Positions 22,491 through 32,737 of a stretch of 64,000 bases of DNA are shown here, piece by piece. The stretch is from NCBI GenBank assembly GCA_026874595.1, contig CM049319.1, forward strand, positions 55,729,417-55,793,416. The letters are read 5' to 3'. A program made the translations under genes and the position numbers. The notes beneath the pieces were generated by a model that had not been told where the DNA came from, ran no database searches, and was given only the letters and a program-made list of their open reading frames with translations. This DNA comes from Sipunculus nudus. Its lineage: Eukaryota; Annelida; Sipuncula; Golfingiida; Sipunculidae. Within the stretch, counting starts at the first letter, position 1. Every line of letters starts with the position of its first letter.

Positions 22491-23299
22491 CATTTGTGCA
22501 GGGAATCCATCCATTCATTCTTGGGGTTATCAAGATCGTTATTATATATACATGTATGTTTGTCGTTACGTTGTGATTTCGACCTCACCACAAGCGCGTT
22601 TTTTTTTAAATGTTATAGCAGACCATGATGTCCGCTGAAGTAAGTTCCCCGCTCAAGATAGCGAGACCTTGCTCTCAGAAAGATTGCTCTTTCTGTTTGT
22701 CTCTTATAAATATTGCCTGGGCTCGATATTAACATTCGCTCGGTTGCCTGGGGTTAGTGAAACGATTAAGGGGATTAGCGTCCAATGTAGCTGGAATCAT
22801 TTTGTTTTCGAATGACATATATTAGAACATTTCCGTATAATAATGTTAAGGAGACACATTTGCCTGTCTGAAATATCATTATTAATATCATTATTGGGTA
22901 AAACGGACGTAGTGTTATAGGCAGTTTCTGCCATCTGTCGGTGTCTTACATAACTAACTCTAGAAGCATTCTTCAAGATGCCACGATGTTACGTAATATG
23001 GTAAGCCCGAGAAGCTGTCAAGACAAGGTGGTGCAGTTAATCCTTTGGCAGGCTCTGGTTGGCTGTGATGTCATTTTATTAAAACTACACGGAGCTTGAG
23101 ATTTGAGAAAAAAGACATGCAAGTCTCGATTTTTTACTCTTTTTTAGAAATCAAACTATCATGATGCCTTCAGCACTGGAAGTGCATCAAACATTATACA
23201 AATGTTGCCATTTTAATCCCTGATTCCGAAGTAGAAGCTGAATGTAAACCAAACAATTTGAAACAAACCGTGGTGTATTCAAAGGCCATTTTTTGTTTA

Positions 23300-23490
23300 C
23301 GGTATACATAGTAAAACTCGCCTAACGACTATCGCTTGTAGCGACCACCTCAAAACAACGACCGCTTTTACGGGTCCCGATTCTTTTACACTCTTTATAT
23401 AAAACCCCGCTTTAAGGACCACCTCGCAAAGGCGTCCCATTCATCGTGTTCCCGATGGTGGTCGTAATTTCGAGGTTAACTGTATTACAA
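23300..23490. repeat. Dispersed repeat with GACCACCTC / GGTGGTCG blocks
   Basis: Contains AAACTCGCCTAACGACTATC, AGCGACCACCTCAAAACAAC, AAGGACCACCTCGCAAAGG and, near the right end, GATGGTGGTCGTAATTTCGAGG. The inverted GACCACC/GGTGGTC words suggest a MITE-type hairpin element of about 190 bp. It resembles repeats common in invertebrate genomes. No target duplication is clear. Confidence 0.45.
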
Positions 23491-23865
23491 AATGGGAAGA
23501 CAAACCATTGACCAGCAGATCAGGCATTATCCAGCAGTTTACGTTGCGCCTGTGTGCATCTTTTGTCCACATTTTGGTACGTGCCTGTGGTTTATGTAGA
23601 AGAGAAGAAATTGTAAAACCAAAGTTGCCACATCCAAGGATAATGCTCTTTCTTTACCCCCCTTCGACCGAGTGACTTGATTGTGACAAACACTGTGACT
23701 TACGAGTATGGGTACATGTTGATAGTTTTGTGCTCATGATAAGGATATATTTCCATTGTGATTAAATAAATACTTATTATGGTCGCATTAAACCATGGTC
23801 ATAATTTTGGTCTTTATTTTATCATCCCTTTTTTATTTAACAAAGGAAAAAAATAATTAAGACGT

Positions 23866-23869
<4 letters not shown>

Positions 23870-23917
<48 letters not shown>

Positions 23918-23930
23918 ATTATTATTATTA
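23870..23930. repeat. (TA)n then (TTA)n microsatellite
   Basis: About 42 bp of TA followed by six TTA units. Confidence 0.95.
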
Positions 23931-24079
23931 ATGTTTCATGTTTATAAACGATGAGTGTTATTAGAGAAACTGGAAGAATTTGTATTTCTGTATCAATGCA
24001 AAAATTAAATGCAATCTTGAAAAAGTTGGAGATTGTGTACGGATACAGACAAAACAGCAGCCGAAAAAGGAGCGAATTT

Positions 24080-24290
24080 TGATGAATTTGGATCCAGATC
24101 CACATATTTCTTCTCCCGATCCGTGCCATATTTTTTTTTTTTTTTTCTTTCTGCCCTTTAATTCCGTAAATTTTATCGAAATCCATCCTGAACTTTCAAA
24201 GATATGGCTAAGGCCAAACACATCTATACACACACACGGACGTACACATAATCATCTGCCACCTTCGTTGGAGAAGGTGAAAAGAACAAA
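24080..24290. repeat. Dispersed repeat, GGATCCAGATCC ... GAGAAGGTGAAAA
   Basis: Carries GATCCAGATCCACATATTTC, a T/A homopolymer, TCCATCCTGAACTTTCAAAG, ACACACACGGACGTACACAT and ATCTGCCACCTTCGTTGG. The order (a question-like lead, a CATCCTGAACTTT block, ACACACGGACG, then a CACCTTCG hairpin-like end) is typical of a dispersed element seen in molluscs and other marine invertebrates. Open frames on both strands here reflect the low-complexity T run. Confidence 0.45.
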
Positions 24291-24832
24291 ACTTCATACG
24301 TGAAGCTCAGTGTCGCATACCATGCATTTCCTGGATACACACACATACATACACGAAATTAAAGAGTACAACACAAACATCTTGAACCACCAGTGCAAAT
24401 ATATAATAGTTCTTCCCATCAATAAAACTGTTTTTGATCTCGAGCCTTCCACTCAATGTTACATAATAGATTATCATGAAATTAATTCAGTAAAAATATC
24501 TGTGCCAAATTGTGGACAAATTACGTTAAGGAAAAAATAAATTGTAATTAAGTTCGTGAAGTTAACTTGTATTTCTGTGAATATTATGTTTTCCGATAGT
24601 GCTGCCATCTTTTGGCTGCAAACTGAACTAGCACATAGAGCTAACAAATTTGAAATCACACTGGGTTTTACACATAAATTAAGGTACACGGTAAAAATGA
24701 AAAAAAAATACATTCAGTTAAATTATCACCCGTTCAAAAGCAAATTATACATCATAATATATCTTTTTCATATTGTGAGTAGGAATTAGGATTCAAAAGA
24801 CTTTTTTTATTTTTTATTTTTATTAAACGAAT

Positions 24833-25100
24833 ATGAAAGAAAACGCCGATCACATTGCACACAGGCTGTTCCTTTTGTTTTTACCTCGGTGTTTATTACA
24901 TGTGGGCGGCCCTCGAAAACAAACCAAAAACATTCATCAAGGAAACATGGCGGCACATCAAACGAAACAGTGTTTTACAAAGGCCGTAGTGACATTTCAG
25001 CTTCCGCAATTATGCAACCAACCACTAAGGTTATTTGTTTTTATTCTGTTTGTAAACATATATACCGTGTTTACCTACAGCTTGCAGATAAAGAAGCTTT
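24833..25100 (+). repeat. Dispersed repeat with open frame (copy A)
   Basis: This 270-bp segment is the inverted relative of 30064-30340. Plus-strand translation of 24833-25135 and minus-strand translation of 30064-30264 align over about 60 residues. Shared features are a GP(x)K..K.I.QG..AA..T.Q.F.K core and a hydrophobic LFVNI....VFT.SL end. Both copies carry an AACATGGCGGC-like or equivalent word. This could reflect a decayed mobile-element coding frame, or just DNA-level similarity showing through in translation. Confidence 0.5.
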
Positions 25101-25188
25101 GGAAAGAAAGTTTTAAATTTTTAAATGCATATTAGATCCCATAAAGTATACATTATTTTAAACCTGGCACAGTACGTTATCTTACTTA

Positions 25189-25189
<1 letters not shown>

Positions 25190-25251
<62 letters not shown>
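25190..25251. repeat. (TA)n microsatellite
   Basis: An uninterrupted dinucleotide run of about 62 bp. Confidence 0.95.
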
Positions 25252-25256
<5 letters not shown>

Positions 25257-25640
25257 ATCTTTTATTCATTTCCACGTAATTTTGTAACATTTTGAAATTT
25301 AATAACAATATCTCAAAAACTTTTTTTCTCTGTCATTTTTGTGTCTACTCTCAGACTGAAATTTTAAATTTGGGTTCAATAAACACTTGAAAATTTCATT
25401 TTGCAACAAGAAAGAAATATAGTTGAAGAAAAGCAAAAATGAATAAAGTCATCCCCGGACGGGGGTAGCCGGGACGGGCTTCTGCCGGCCGGCACAAAGC
25501 TTACATTTGCAACCCACCGACCGACACAAAGAACTTAAAGATCGTCTTAAACCAGCAAACATCATTAAACTTTGGTTATTTATTTCCCTTATACTGCATT
25601 AAATTTGTACCTCATAAGTATATTTTCAAAAATGAATCAA

Positions 25641-27674
25641 TCGAGAGTCTGGAGATACTATGGTGTAGGCACGGTTTCGCCGTCTCCGCGCGCCGCCGCC
25701 GTAGAGATTTCGTTTTGACGCGAAAACTCAAAATATTTTTCACGGATCTTTACCAAACTTGACATGTACATAGATATGGGTGAGAGGACGAAGACTATTT
25801 CAAAATGGGGTCATGACCTTTTCCTAGGTGAGTGACCTTGACCTTGAATAGGTCCATTTTTGGGGAAAATCATACAAGTTCTTATATATCTCAAGAAATC
25901 TTGCATGGATTGTTCCAAAATTCAACTTGACCGAAGATCTTGGATAGTGTTGCCATGTACCGGAAACTGGTGGCGCCACCTAGTATCCTTTTCTTGTTTT
26001 TGTGCTGTTTAATACCACCTTCATTGCCACTGAACAATACTGTGAGCATTATAAGTAAAAAAATTATGGACAGATGTCTTTCATATTATGCATATACACA
26101 AACATCGGTTATGGGATGATGCTGTATTTTTAAATTGGGGTCATGACCTTTCCTATGAGAGTGGCCTTGACCTTGAATATTGCAATATATGATTAAAATC
26201 AAACAAAATCATAAATATCTCAACAAGGGATGTATGGATTGGTGCAAAAAGCAAATTGACCGAAGTTCTTGGATAGCTTGTTATTTTGCGGAAGAAAGGT
26301 GGCGCTATCTTCTGTCTTTCTCTTGTTTTCGTGCCTTTTAATACCCCATCATTGCCACTTGACAGTACTGTGAGCTTTAAAAGTCTAAAACTTATAGACT
26401 GATTGGGCTGAAATTGTGCATATACATTGATCTTGGATACCTCCATCTTGTATTCATGACTGGTGGCGACTTTTGCAATAGTTTGACGTGGCGTCCATCT
26501 GTACATGTGCTTTGGGTCGAAATTGCTCATATCTGATGAGTCCTTCAATGTGTTGGTCTCCAATTTGGCATGTCCATCCATCTTGGAAAGTTTTCTAGTT
26601 AACCAAACAGGTGGCGCCACCTACCTTCCCATTTATGTAGAATGAATTAGTGCCCATTTCTGAGGGGTGATTTGCTCTATTGGCCTAAAATTGTGCTTAT
26701 CCATAAATCTTGCACTCCTCCATCTTTTAATCAAGACTGGTGGCGCCATCTGCAATCGTTTGCCGTGGCGTCCATCTGTACATGTGCTTTTGGTGAAAAT
26801 TGCTTATATTTCCGAAGTGGTTCAAGTTTTTTGTCTGAAATTTGGCATGACCATCCATCTTTGAAAGTTTTCTCGTAAAGCAGTCAGGTGACATCACTTA
26901 CCTTCCCGTTTTTGTAGATTAAAATAATGCCCTTTTCTGAGGAGTGATTTGCTCTATTGGCCTGAAATTGTGCATATCTATAGATCATGGATTCCTCCAT
27001 CTTGTACATAAGACTGGTGGCTCCATCTGCAATCGTTTTACCATGGTGTCAATCTGTACATGTGCTTTCGGTGAAAATTGCTCATATCTCCAGAGTGGTT
27101 CAAGGTATTGTCCTTACATTTGCCATATCTATTAATCGTGGAAAATTTTTCTCGTAGACCAGACAGGTGGCACCACCTACCTTCCTTTTTTTGTAGAATA
27201 AATTAATGCTCTTTTCTTAGGAGTTGTGTGCTGTATTGATCTTAAACTGTTCATCAACCATAGATCTTGGCCTCCTCTATCTGTATGCAAGACTGGTGGC
27301 GCCATCTGCCATTTTTTGTGTGGTGTCGATCTGTACATTTGTTTTTAGATGAAAATTGCTCATATCTGATGTGTCCTTCAATGTGTTGGTCTCTAATTTG
27401 ACATATACATCCATCTTGGAGAGTTTTCTCGTAAACCAGACAGGTGGCGCCACCAACCTGACCGTATAAATTTATCCCTTTTCATAAGAGCGAATTTGCC
27501 CCCGTATTTGGCGAAAAATATTATTTCTCAAGTGATAGATGTTCCATGTTCGCTTGCCAAGTGTTATTAATTCTGCTGAAGGTGGGGGGGGGGGGGGGGG
27601 GAGGGGGTTATTCTTTAAGGGGGGATTAATTTTCTTGCGATACTATGGCACCTGCGGTGCCAAGAAATATCTAG
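25641..27674 (+). mobile_element. Helitron-like non-autonomous element with 278-bp core repeats
   Basis: The right end has a perfect hairpin, TGGCACC-TGC-GGTGCCA (27646-27662), 8 nt before CTAG (27671-27674), followed by T. This is the classic Helitron 3' terminus. A candidate left end is A|TC at 25640/25641. Both termini share GATACTATGG. Two ~300-bp copies of a GGGGTCATGACCTT block lie at about 25745-26345. They are followed by four tandem core repeats at 26411, 26688, 26965 and 27244 (period 277-279 bp), each containing GGTGGCGCCATCTGC and CAGGTGGCGCCACC. There is no Rep/helicase coding. The 155-codon minus-strand frame (26153-26620) is incidental. Confidence 0.75.
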
Positions 27675-28560
27675 TTAAATATAGTTGAAAACATAGAGCA
27701 ACGCAAAAATAAAGCTTACATATTCCGAACTGAGCGTGTGCACCTGGTGTAAACATCTGACATTTAATATCAACATTTTATGCGTGATGAAATAGGGAAT
27801 ACCCCGGAATCCCCTGTTGTGAGTTAATGTTATAATGCACATCCAGAGAGTTCCAGTTTAAACGGACAGTTTTTGAAGAATACTTTATACAAACTATAGT
27901 TAAAAGTGAACATTTATTTCGCTTGAAAACCTGTACCATATTACTCTTAGCATGTTTTTCAAAGGTTAAAATACCGTTGTAAATAATAATACTCGCATAA
28001 TTAAGTATTCCTAAGAGCTACATAAAACTCGTGTGTGTATAGTAAAGTGTTATAGTCTGTTCCACACCCCCTGTCCATCTATTTTGAGAGCCTTCCAATG
28101 CCTTTTAAACCATGTTTGTAAATCCAGTAGCTTCAGGGGCGCTGTTTACGCGATCTCTCAGCCTCTCTGTTCGGACGTTGAACTAAAGAAATGTAACAAA
28201 CACACTTTGATTACCGTGGTCGTCGAGCGTGAGAGCGTGACCCGTTGTCCCACACGGTGTTTGACCTTTGACACTCTCACCTTTGACATGGCACTATTTG
28301 CAGAAAACGGGTGGAAGCGTGACCCTGCAAGCGTTACACCCACGCCTACACCCTGACCGAAGGGACGCCAACAGTCACATCATTAACATTCCTACACACC
28401 ATGCACCTTAATTGTTTCAAGGGGGCACCTCACCTTTTTGGAGTGAGGGATGACATACCTTCTGTCCCCTTCACTTTACCGGGGAACAGAACGCATATTT
28501 TTTACCATTTTGATTTTGAGACACTTTCAATTTTTTTTTATAGTTTCTTCATGTTTCACG
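27675..28560. other. Single-copy non-coding region
   Basis: No element recognised. A plus-strand open frame (28033-28356) has no family features. At 28261-28290 the words TTGACCTTTGACA and CACCTTTGACAT lie 17 bp apart. They resemble nuclear-receptor half-site arrangements but are unsupported otherwise. Confidence 0.25.
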
Positions 28561-28562
28561 TA

Positions 28563-28830
28563 TCATTGATGAAATCGAGTCCACACCATCCGAGTTTGAG
28601 TCCAAGTCCGAGTCCAGGCCACACGAGTCCAAGTCCGAGTCCAGGCCACTCGAGTCCAAGTCCGAGTCCAGGCCACCCGAGTCCAAGTCAAAGTCCAGGT
28701 CACTCGAGTCCAAGTCCGAGTCCAGGCCACTCGAGTCCAAGTCAAAGTCCAGGCCACACGAGTACAAGTCCGAGTGACTGAGGTTCGAGTCCAAGTCCAC
28801 CTTGTTCGAGTCCGAGTCCAATATAAATAT
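28563..28830. repeat. Minisatellite inside a GACTTGGACTC-family remnant
   Basis: Seven or so units of GAGTCCAAGTCCGAGTCCAG plus GCCACWC (24-30 bp period) expanded from the hAT-type GACTTGGACTC sequence, ending with GTCCAAGTCCACCTTGTTCG. All three forward frames and the complement stay open, giving a Ser-Pro-Ser-Pro-Gly-His or Asp-Leu-Asp-Ser type translation. This is a consequence of the repeat, not evidence of a protein. Confidence 0.85.
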
Positions 28831-28865
28831 CCTTCAATTGCAAATTATATTTGAATCTTCAGATT

Positions 28866-28911
<46 letters not shown>

Positions 28912-30060
28912 GGTTTAAATTAGTTCATTTTATTAAATCATAATGGGTAATTACATTTATTGCAACTTCCGATGCTCAGCAAAGCTTGTTATATAAAGTG
29001 TTATAATTTTTTAATATTCTGTTTGTATGGGCAGCACATGCATAGTTTTTATAATACGGACAGTTCTGTCAGTATTTACGCCTGTGGCTTGTTCCCCTCA
29101 CTGTCCTCGACAAACAACACTCATGTTACACACGGCAAAGTCGTGCTCATTCGCCTTTCGCTTTACTATTAGCCTCAACTAGATTGCAGAGGTGTTGTGT
29201 TTTACCCTAGGTTAATTGGTTTGTCTGTGTGCAACCTTATGCAGAAAACAAATTGGCGGTAATGTGGATCACCATATTTCTTAAAAAATTCCTTTCCATT
29301 GTTACATACGGCTATTTCATTAAAAGGGAGCTATGCTGCAGTATTATTTTTCGGCTTTGTCCTGGAGGTGAGCTGGGATTGACATGTTGAACAGTGGCAG
29401 ACATTTCCTGTGCTGCTATGTAATTTGATTAGGACCTCAGCGGAGGTTTGCGGTCTCTGGCTACTTTCTCATCTCATATTGATTTTAAACCCGAATCTGT
29501 TACTCGGATGGTTGGAGGGTTCGACATGGGAAAAGACACGGCAAAAGTCTGTAGAATAACATATCCAAAATCCGCTAAAAACCGTGCAGGGGATTTTTTA
29601 AGGTAAGTTTTAAATTTTAATATTAAAAAATAAAATATAGCAAAACAAGTCTTTTTACGTGATATTAGAACTTCACATTTATACACATATATCACTTCGT
29701 AGCCATTTATAGAGAAGTGTTTGCCAACTCCACAATGACACCAAGAAGCTTTAAACCATTATTTTGTATGAACACCTTTAATTTGGTTTCACCGACCCGA
29801 CTATGTTTGCTCTTGGGACGTTCATCTGAAAGGGCTCCGAGCTTTGACTACAGCATTCCCATATACATGTACATAGATTATATCGTACAAGGCGTCATCT
29901 TTGCATTTCTGGGTTAATTAAAGTCAGCTATTCCCGAACCTTTTATATTACTTATGTGATTTCTTGCTTAATAACCGAACATATCAATGAATTGTCGGTG
30001 ATTCCTGTTAGAAAATTTAAAGTTCTTATTATGCTTATAAGACGGATGTGTGAGCTTGTT
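28831..30060. other. Non-coding stretch with short (TA)n tract
   Basis: Holds a TA-rich tract at about 28869-28907. A moderately complex single-copy section at about 29200-29480 could be a conserved non-coding or exonic island. I could not find a frame with good splice sites. Confidence 0.3.
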
Positions 30061-30063
30061 TGT

Positions 30064-30340
30064 CTATAAGCTGATGGTAAACACGATGCATGCACCAATG
30101 TTTACAAACAGGAAAAACATGAAACCAAAGGTGCTTTGGCGTATATGTGCGGAAGTTAAAATATGACCAGTTGTAAAATGCCCTTTGCAAAAACTCTGGT
30201 TTGTTTTACTTGCCGCCAGATGTCCTTGTTGAATTGTTTTAATTATTTTGGCTGGCCCCCACATGTTATAAACACCTGTGCGCAGTATAGAATTGCCGGG
30301 GTTTTTTGCATATTTTTACAAAAGGTCCAATGGGTTATCT
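30064..30340 (-). repeat. Dispersed repeat with open frame (copy B, inverted to copy A)
   Basis: Reverse-complement relative of 24833-25100. The minus-strand frame 30064-30264 (66 codons, ATG start) parallels the copy A frame in length and in the hydrophobic end GFMFFLFVNIGACIVFTISL. Copies A and B are about 5 kb apart in inverted orientation. Confidence 0.5.
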
Positions 30341-30961
30341 TTAGCTAACAATGGTCAAATACTATCGGAATAGGTTACTTTCAGGTATGCATTCATTAGA
30401 ATACTAATAAATTAAGCTCCCTGATTCCGTTTTGCCACCTCGACATGAATGCATTCATTACTCATTAATGCAGCTGGTTTTGCGGTAGCTTGCTTTACTA
30501 ACCATCTGACAGTTAGCGACTGGCATTGAACTAATGCGTATACACACAACTCCCAATCTGTTAAATTTCCAGCTATGCCTGTATATATGCATATGCCTTG
30601 AAAGAAATTTTGTCATGGGCAGACCCATTTATTGTACAGATGCAGATGGGAATGGCTGGTCCTTATTAAACCAAAATAATGACAGAGACAGAGGTTTCAA
30701 TACAGGGAGGGTGAGGGTATATACCCCCCCCCCCCTTTCTTTTTAGCAAGAGGGGAAGGTTAATGTAATCATCTACCCCTGAAATTGAGAGAATAATATC
30801 TAAAAATTGGAAATGAAATATAATAACAATTAGAATATTCGGCTTTGGTTATATTTTTTAAAATCTAAAATGGTTTATAGAAATTAACATATAACTTATT
30901 TCAAACCCTTATACTAAATTTGTATAAATTTGATATGTGTTGCACAGATAATAAAAGATGT

Positions 30962-31027
<66 letters not shown>

Positions 31028-32380
31028 ACTACCCTCCAATGTCCGTTATCCCCACTACCCAGCCCTGCGAGTCCGCCCCCCACACCCGACACCCTTGATA
31101 AATTGACGCCACTGATCCAAGATATGGTATATGAAGGCTGTGCATGGTTTTTGACAATGAAACATAACTTTCGCGAGCAAAAAATCTATACACTCACATC
31201 ACACATAACCTGTCATTTTCATTTCTATATCGGCACAATAACGCATAGGCAGTCTGTAGAACTTCACAGTTGTGCGGTTACGGTACATTCAAATACCACT
31301 TTGACATAGGTTAACAGTGAACGGTTTTATCCGGTATATCCAGGTATTTTAGGTAGTTTGAGAAAGTGATTCTCACACATACATCACTACATACATACAT
31401 ACATTCATACATACATACATATATATATATATTGCGCGCCATCTTTTAATCTGATCCTTTTTAAGTTTGGTCTGACCCGGTGACCGATCGGTTATTGTGG
31501 TCTGACCTATCTCGCCATTTTGTAATAGATTCCCAGACATTGGGGATCGGTAAATGGTTCTTACCCAATCTTCAGAACGGTTATTGGGTCTCATAAATCT
31601 CAAGTTCGCCGACTCAACATTTCTTAGAGGGTGGTGTAAAACATAGCGTGGTATTATGTTTAGGCCGCACTAAAATGGGTTCGGACACGTCCTCTGCGTA
31701 AGACCCAAGCCCAAGGTGTTAATCACAGTTGTGCCTTCTCTCCACCCAGTAGTGACAGGGTTTCTGACTTATACGACAGGAAAACCTGATAACTTCTTGC
31801 ATTATTGCGGTTGTTTGATAGGTATAGATTTAAGGCGAGGAAAGCTACAAGAAGGAGCATAAATCAATCGCTTATTATACAAGAATATAAACTTATTCTT
31901 AACCTTATTTTTAATTATTTAATTATTTTTCTAAGAATCCGGGACAATAAAAACAAATTTAAGTTACTTGAAACTGAACTTTAATTTGGCACTTTACGCG
32001 TGCTACGGTTGGGTGGGGGGGGGGGGGGGGGATGTCAAGGGACGGAACCAATGCATACCCCCCCCCCCCCCCACAAGTCCGCCCCTGTATGTCACAAGGA
32101 GATCCGTGATAACTGATGAATACATGAACGGAATGGATATAACGAAGCCTGCCAAGTGTGATTGTCGGTGTTCACGGTTCGGTGATTTTATAGTATATAC
32201 CCATGCACACCGTACGTGTGTATATGGAGCTATTAAACCGTGCTCCAGTCTCACCGTGCCCGCATGTACAGACAGAAAACTGCAGCTATGTGAAGCTGGT
32301 GCGTGTATTGTTCTTGCATGGATGCTTACCGATAATTAGTCGCTACCTGGATCATTGTAAGTCTCCTAACACTTAGGCAA
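30341..32380. other. Region upstream of the claudin-like gene: microsatellites and single-copy DNA
   Basis: Contains (TA)n at 30965-31025 and (CATA)n/(TA)n at about 31389-31433. A G run then a C run at about 32013-32070 ends GTCCGCCCCTG, like the right end of the CAGAAGCGG MITEs. No exon is recognised. The poly-G/poly-C segment may be another decayed MITE copy. Confidence 0.35.
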
Positions 32381-32499
32381 CGTTGTACAGGTGCGCGAAA
32401 GGGGATAAAGTTTACCTGTTGATGCGGTAAAGAACACGCTTTCGCCACGCCCAAACTCCTCCCGTGGACGGGTCAGCAGATTGGATACTTCGTGGATAT

Positions 32500-32506
32500 T
32501 ATAAAA
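32500..32506 (+). promoter_or_regulatory. Possible TATA box of the claudin-like gene
   Basis: TATAAAA lies 24 bp before the start codon at 32530. If functional it would place transcription initiation at or very near the ATG, giving almost no 5' UTR. It may therefore be fortuitous, with a 5' UTR exon further upstream. A CCACGCCC box lies at about 32446. Confidence 0.25.
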
Positions 32507-32529
32507 TAACTTCAGATTGTTAAAGCACC

Positions 32530-32737
32530 ATGTCAGCGGGATTATTAGTATCGGGTTTCATCCTAAATTTGTTATCGTTTTTGTTAAATTTCGCCTGCTA
32601 TGCGGCGCCGTTTTGGGTGAAAGAGGGGGGAGCCGCGGCGTATACGTACAGCGGGCTCTGGGGAAAATGCAGCGCTGACGTTCAACATTGTGAGTGGTTC
32701 TGGGCCCAGGGCTTCACGGAGATGAAACAAAGGCCAG
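32530..32737 (+). CDS. Claudin-like gene, exon 1
   Basis: Residues 1-69 plus the first base of codon 70. It encodes helix 1 and most of the first extracellular loop with the W..GLW..C..C signature. The ATG context is CACCATGT, a good initiation context. It ends CCAG|GTAAGT, a consensus donor. Reading through into the intron reaches a stop at 32815-32817, so the splice is needed for a full protein. Confidence 0.93.

Noticed and set aside
26153-26620. 155-codon minus-strand frame
   Set aside because: It covers the Helitron-like core repeats, and the neighbouring core units carry stops in the same frame.
28401-28821. Ser-Pro-Gly-His and Asp-Leu-Asp-Ser repeat proteins on opposite strands
   Set aside because: Overlapping frames on both strands arise from the GAGTCCAAGTCC minisatellite derived from a hAT family.
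32013-32090. Poly-G then poly-C segment ending GTCCGCCCCTG
   Set aside because: Only the right end resembles the CAGAAGCGG MITEs. No left end or target duplication was found, so it is left as a possible remnant.
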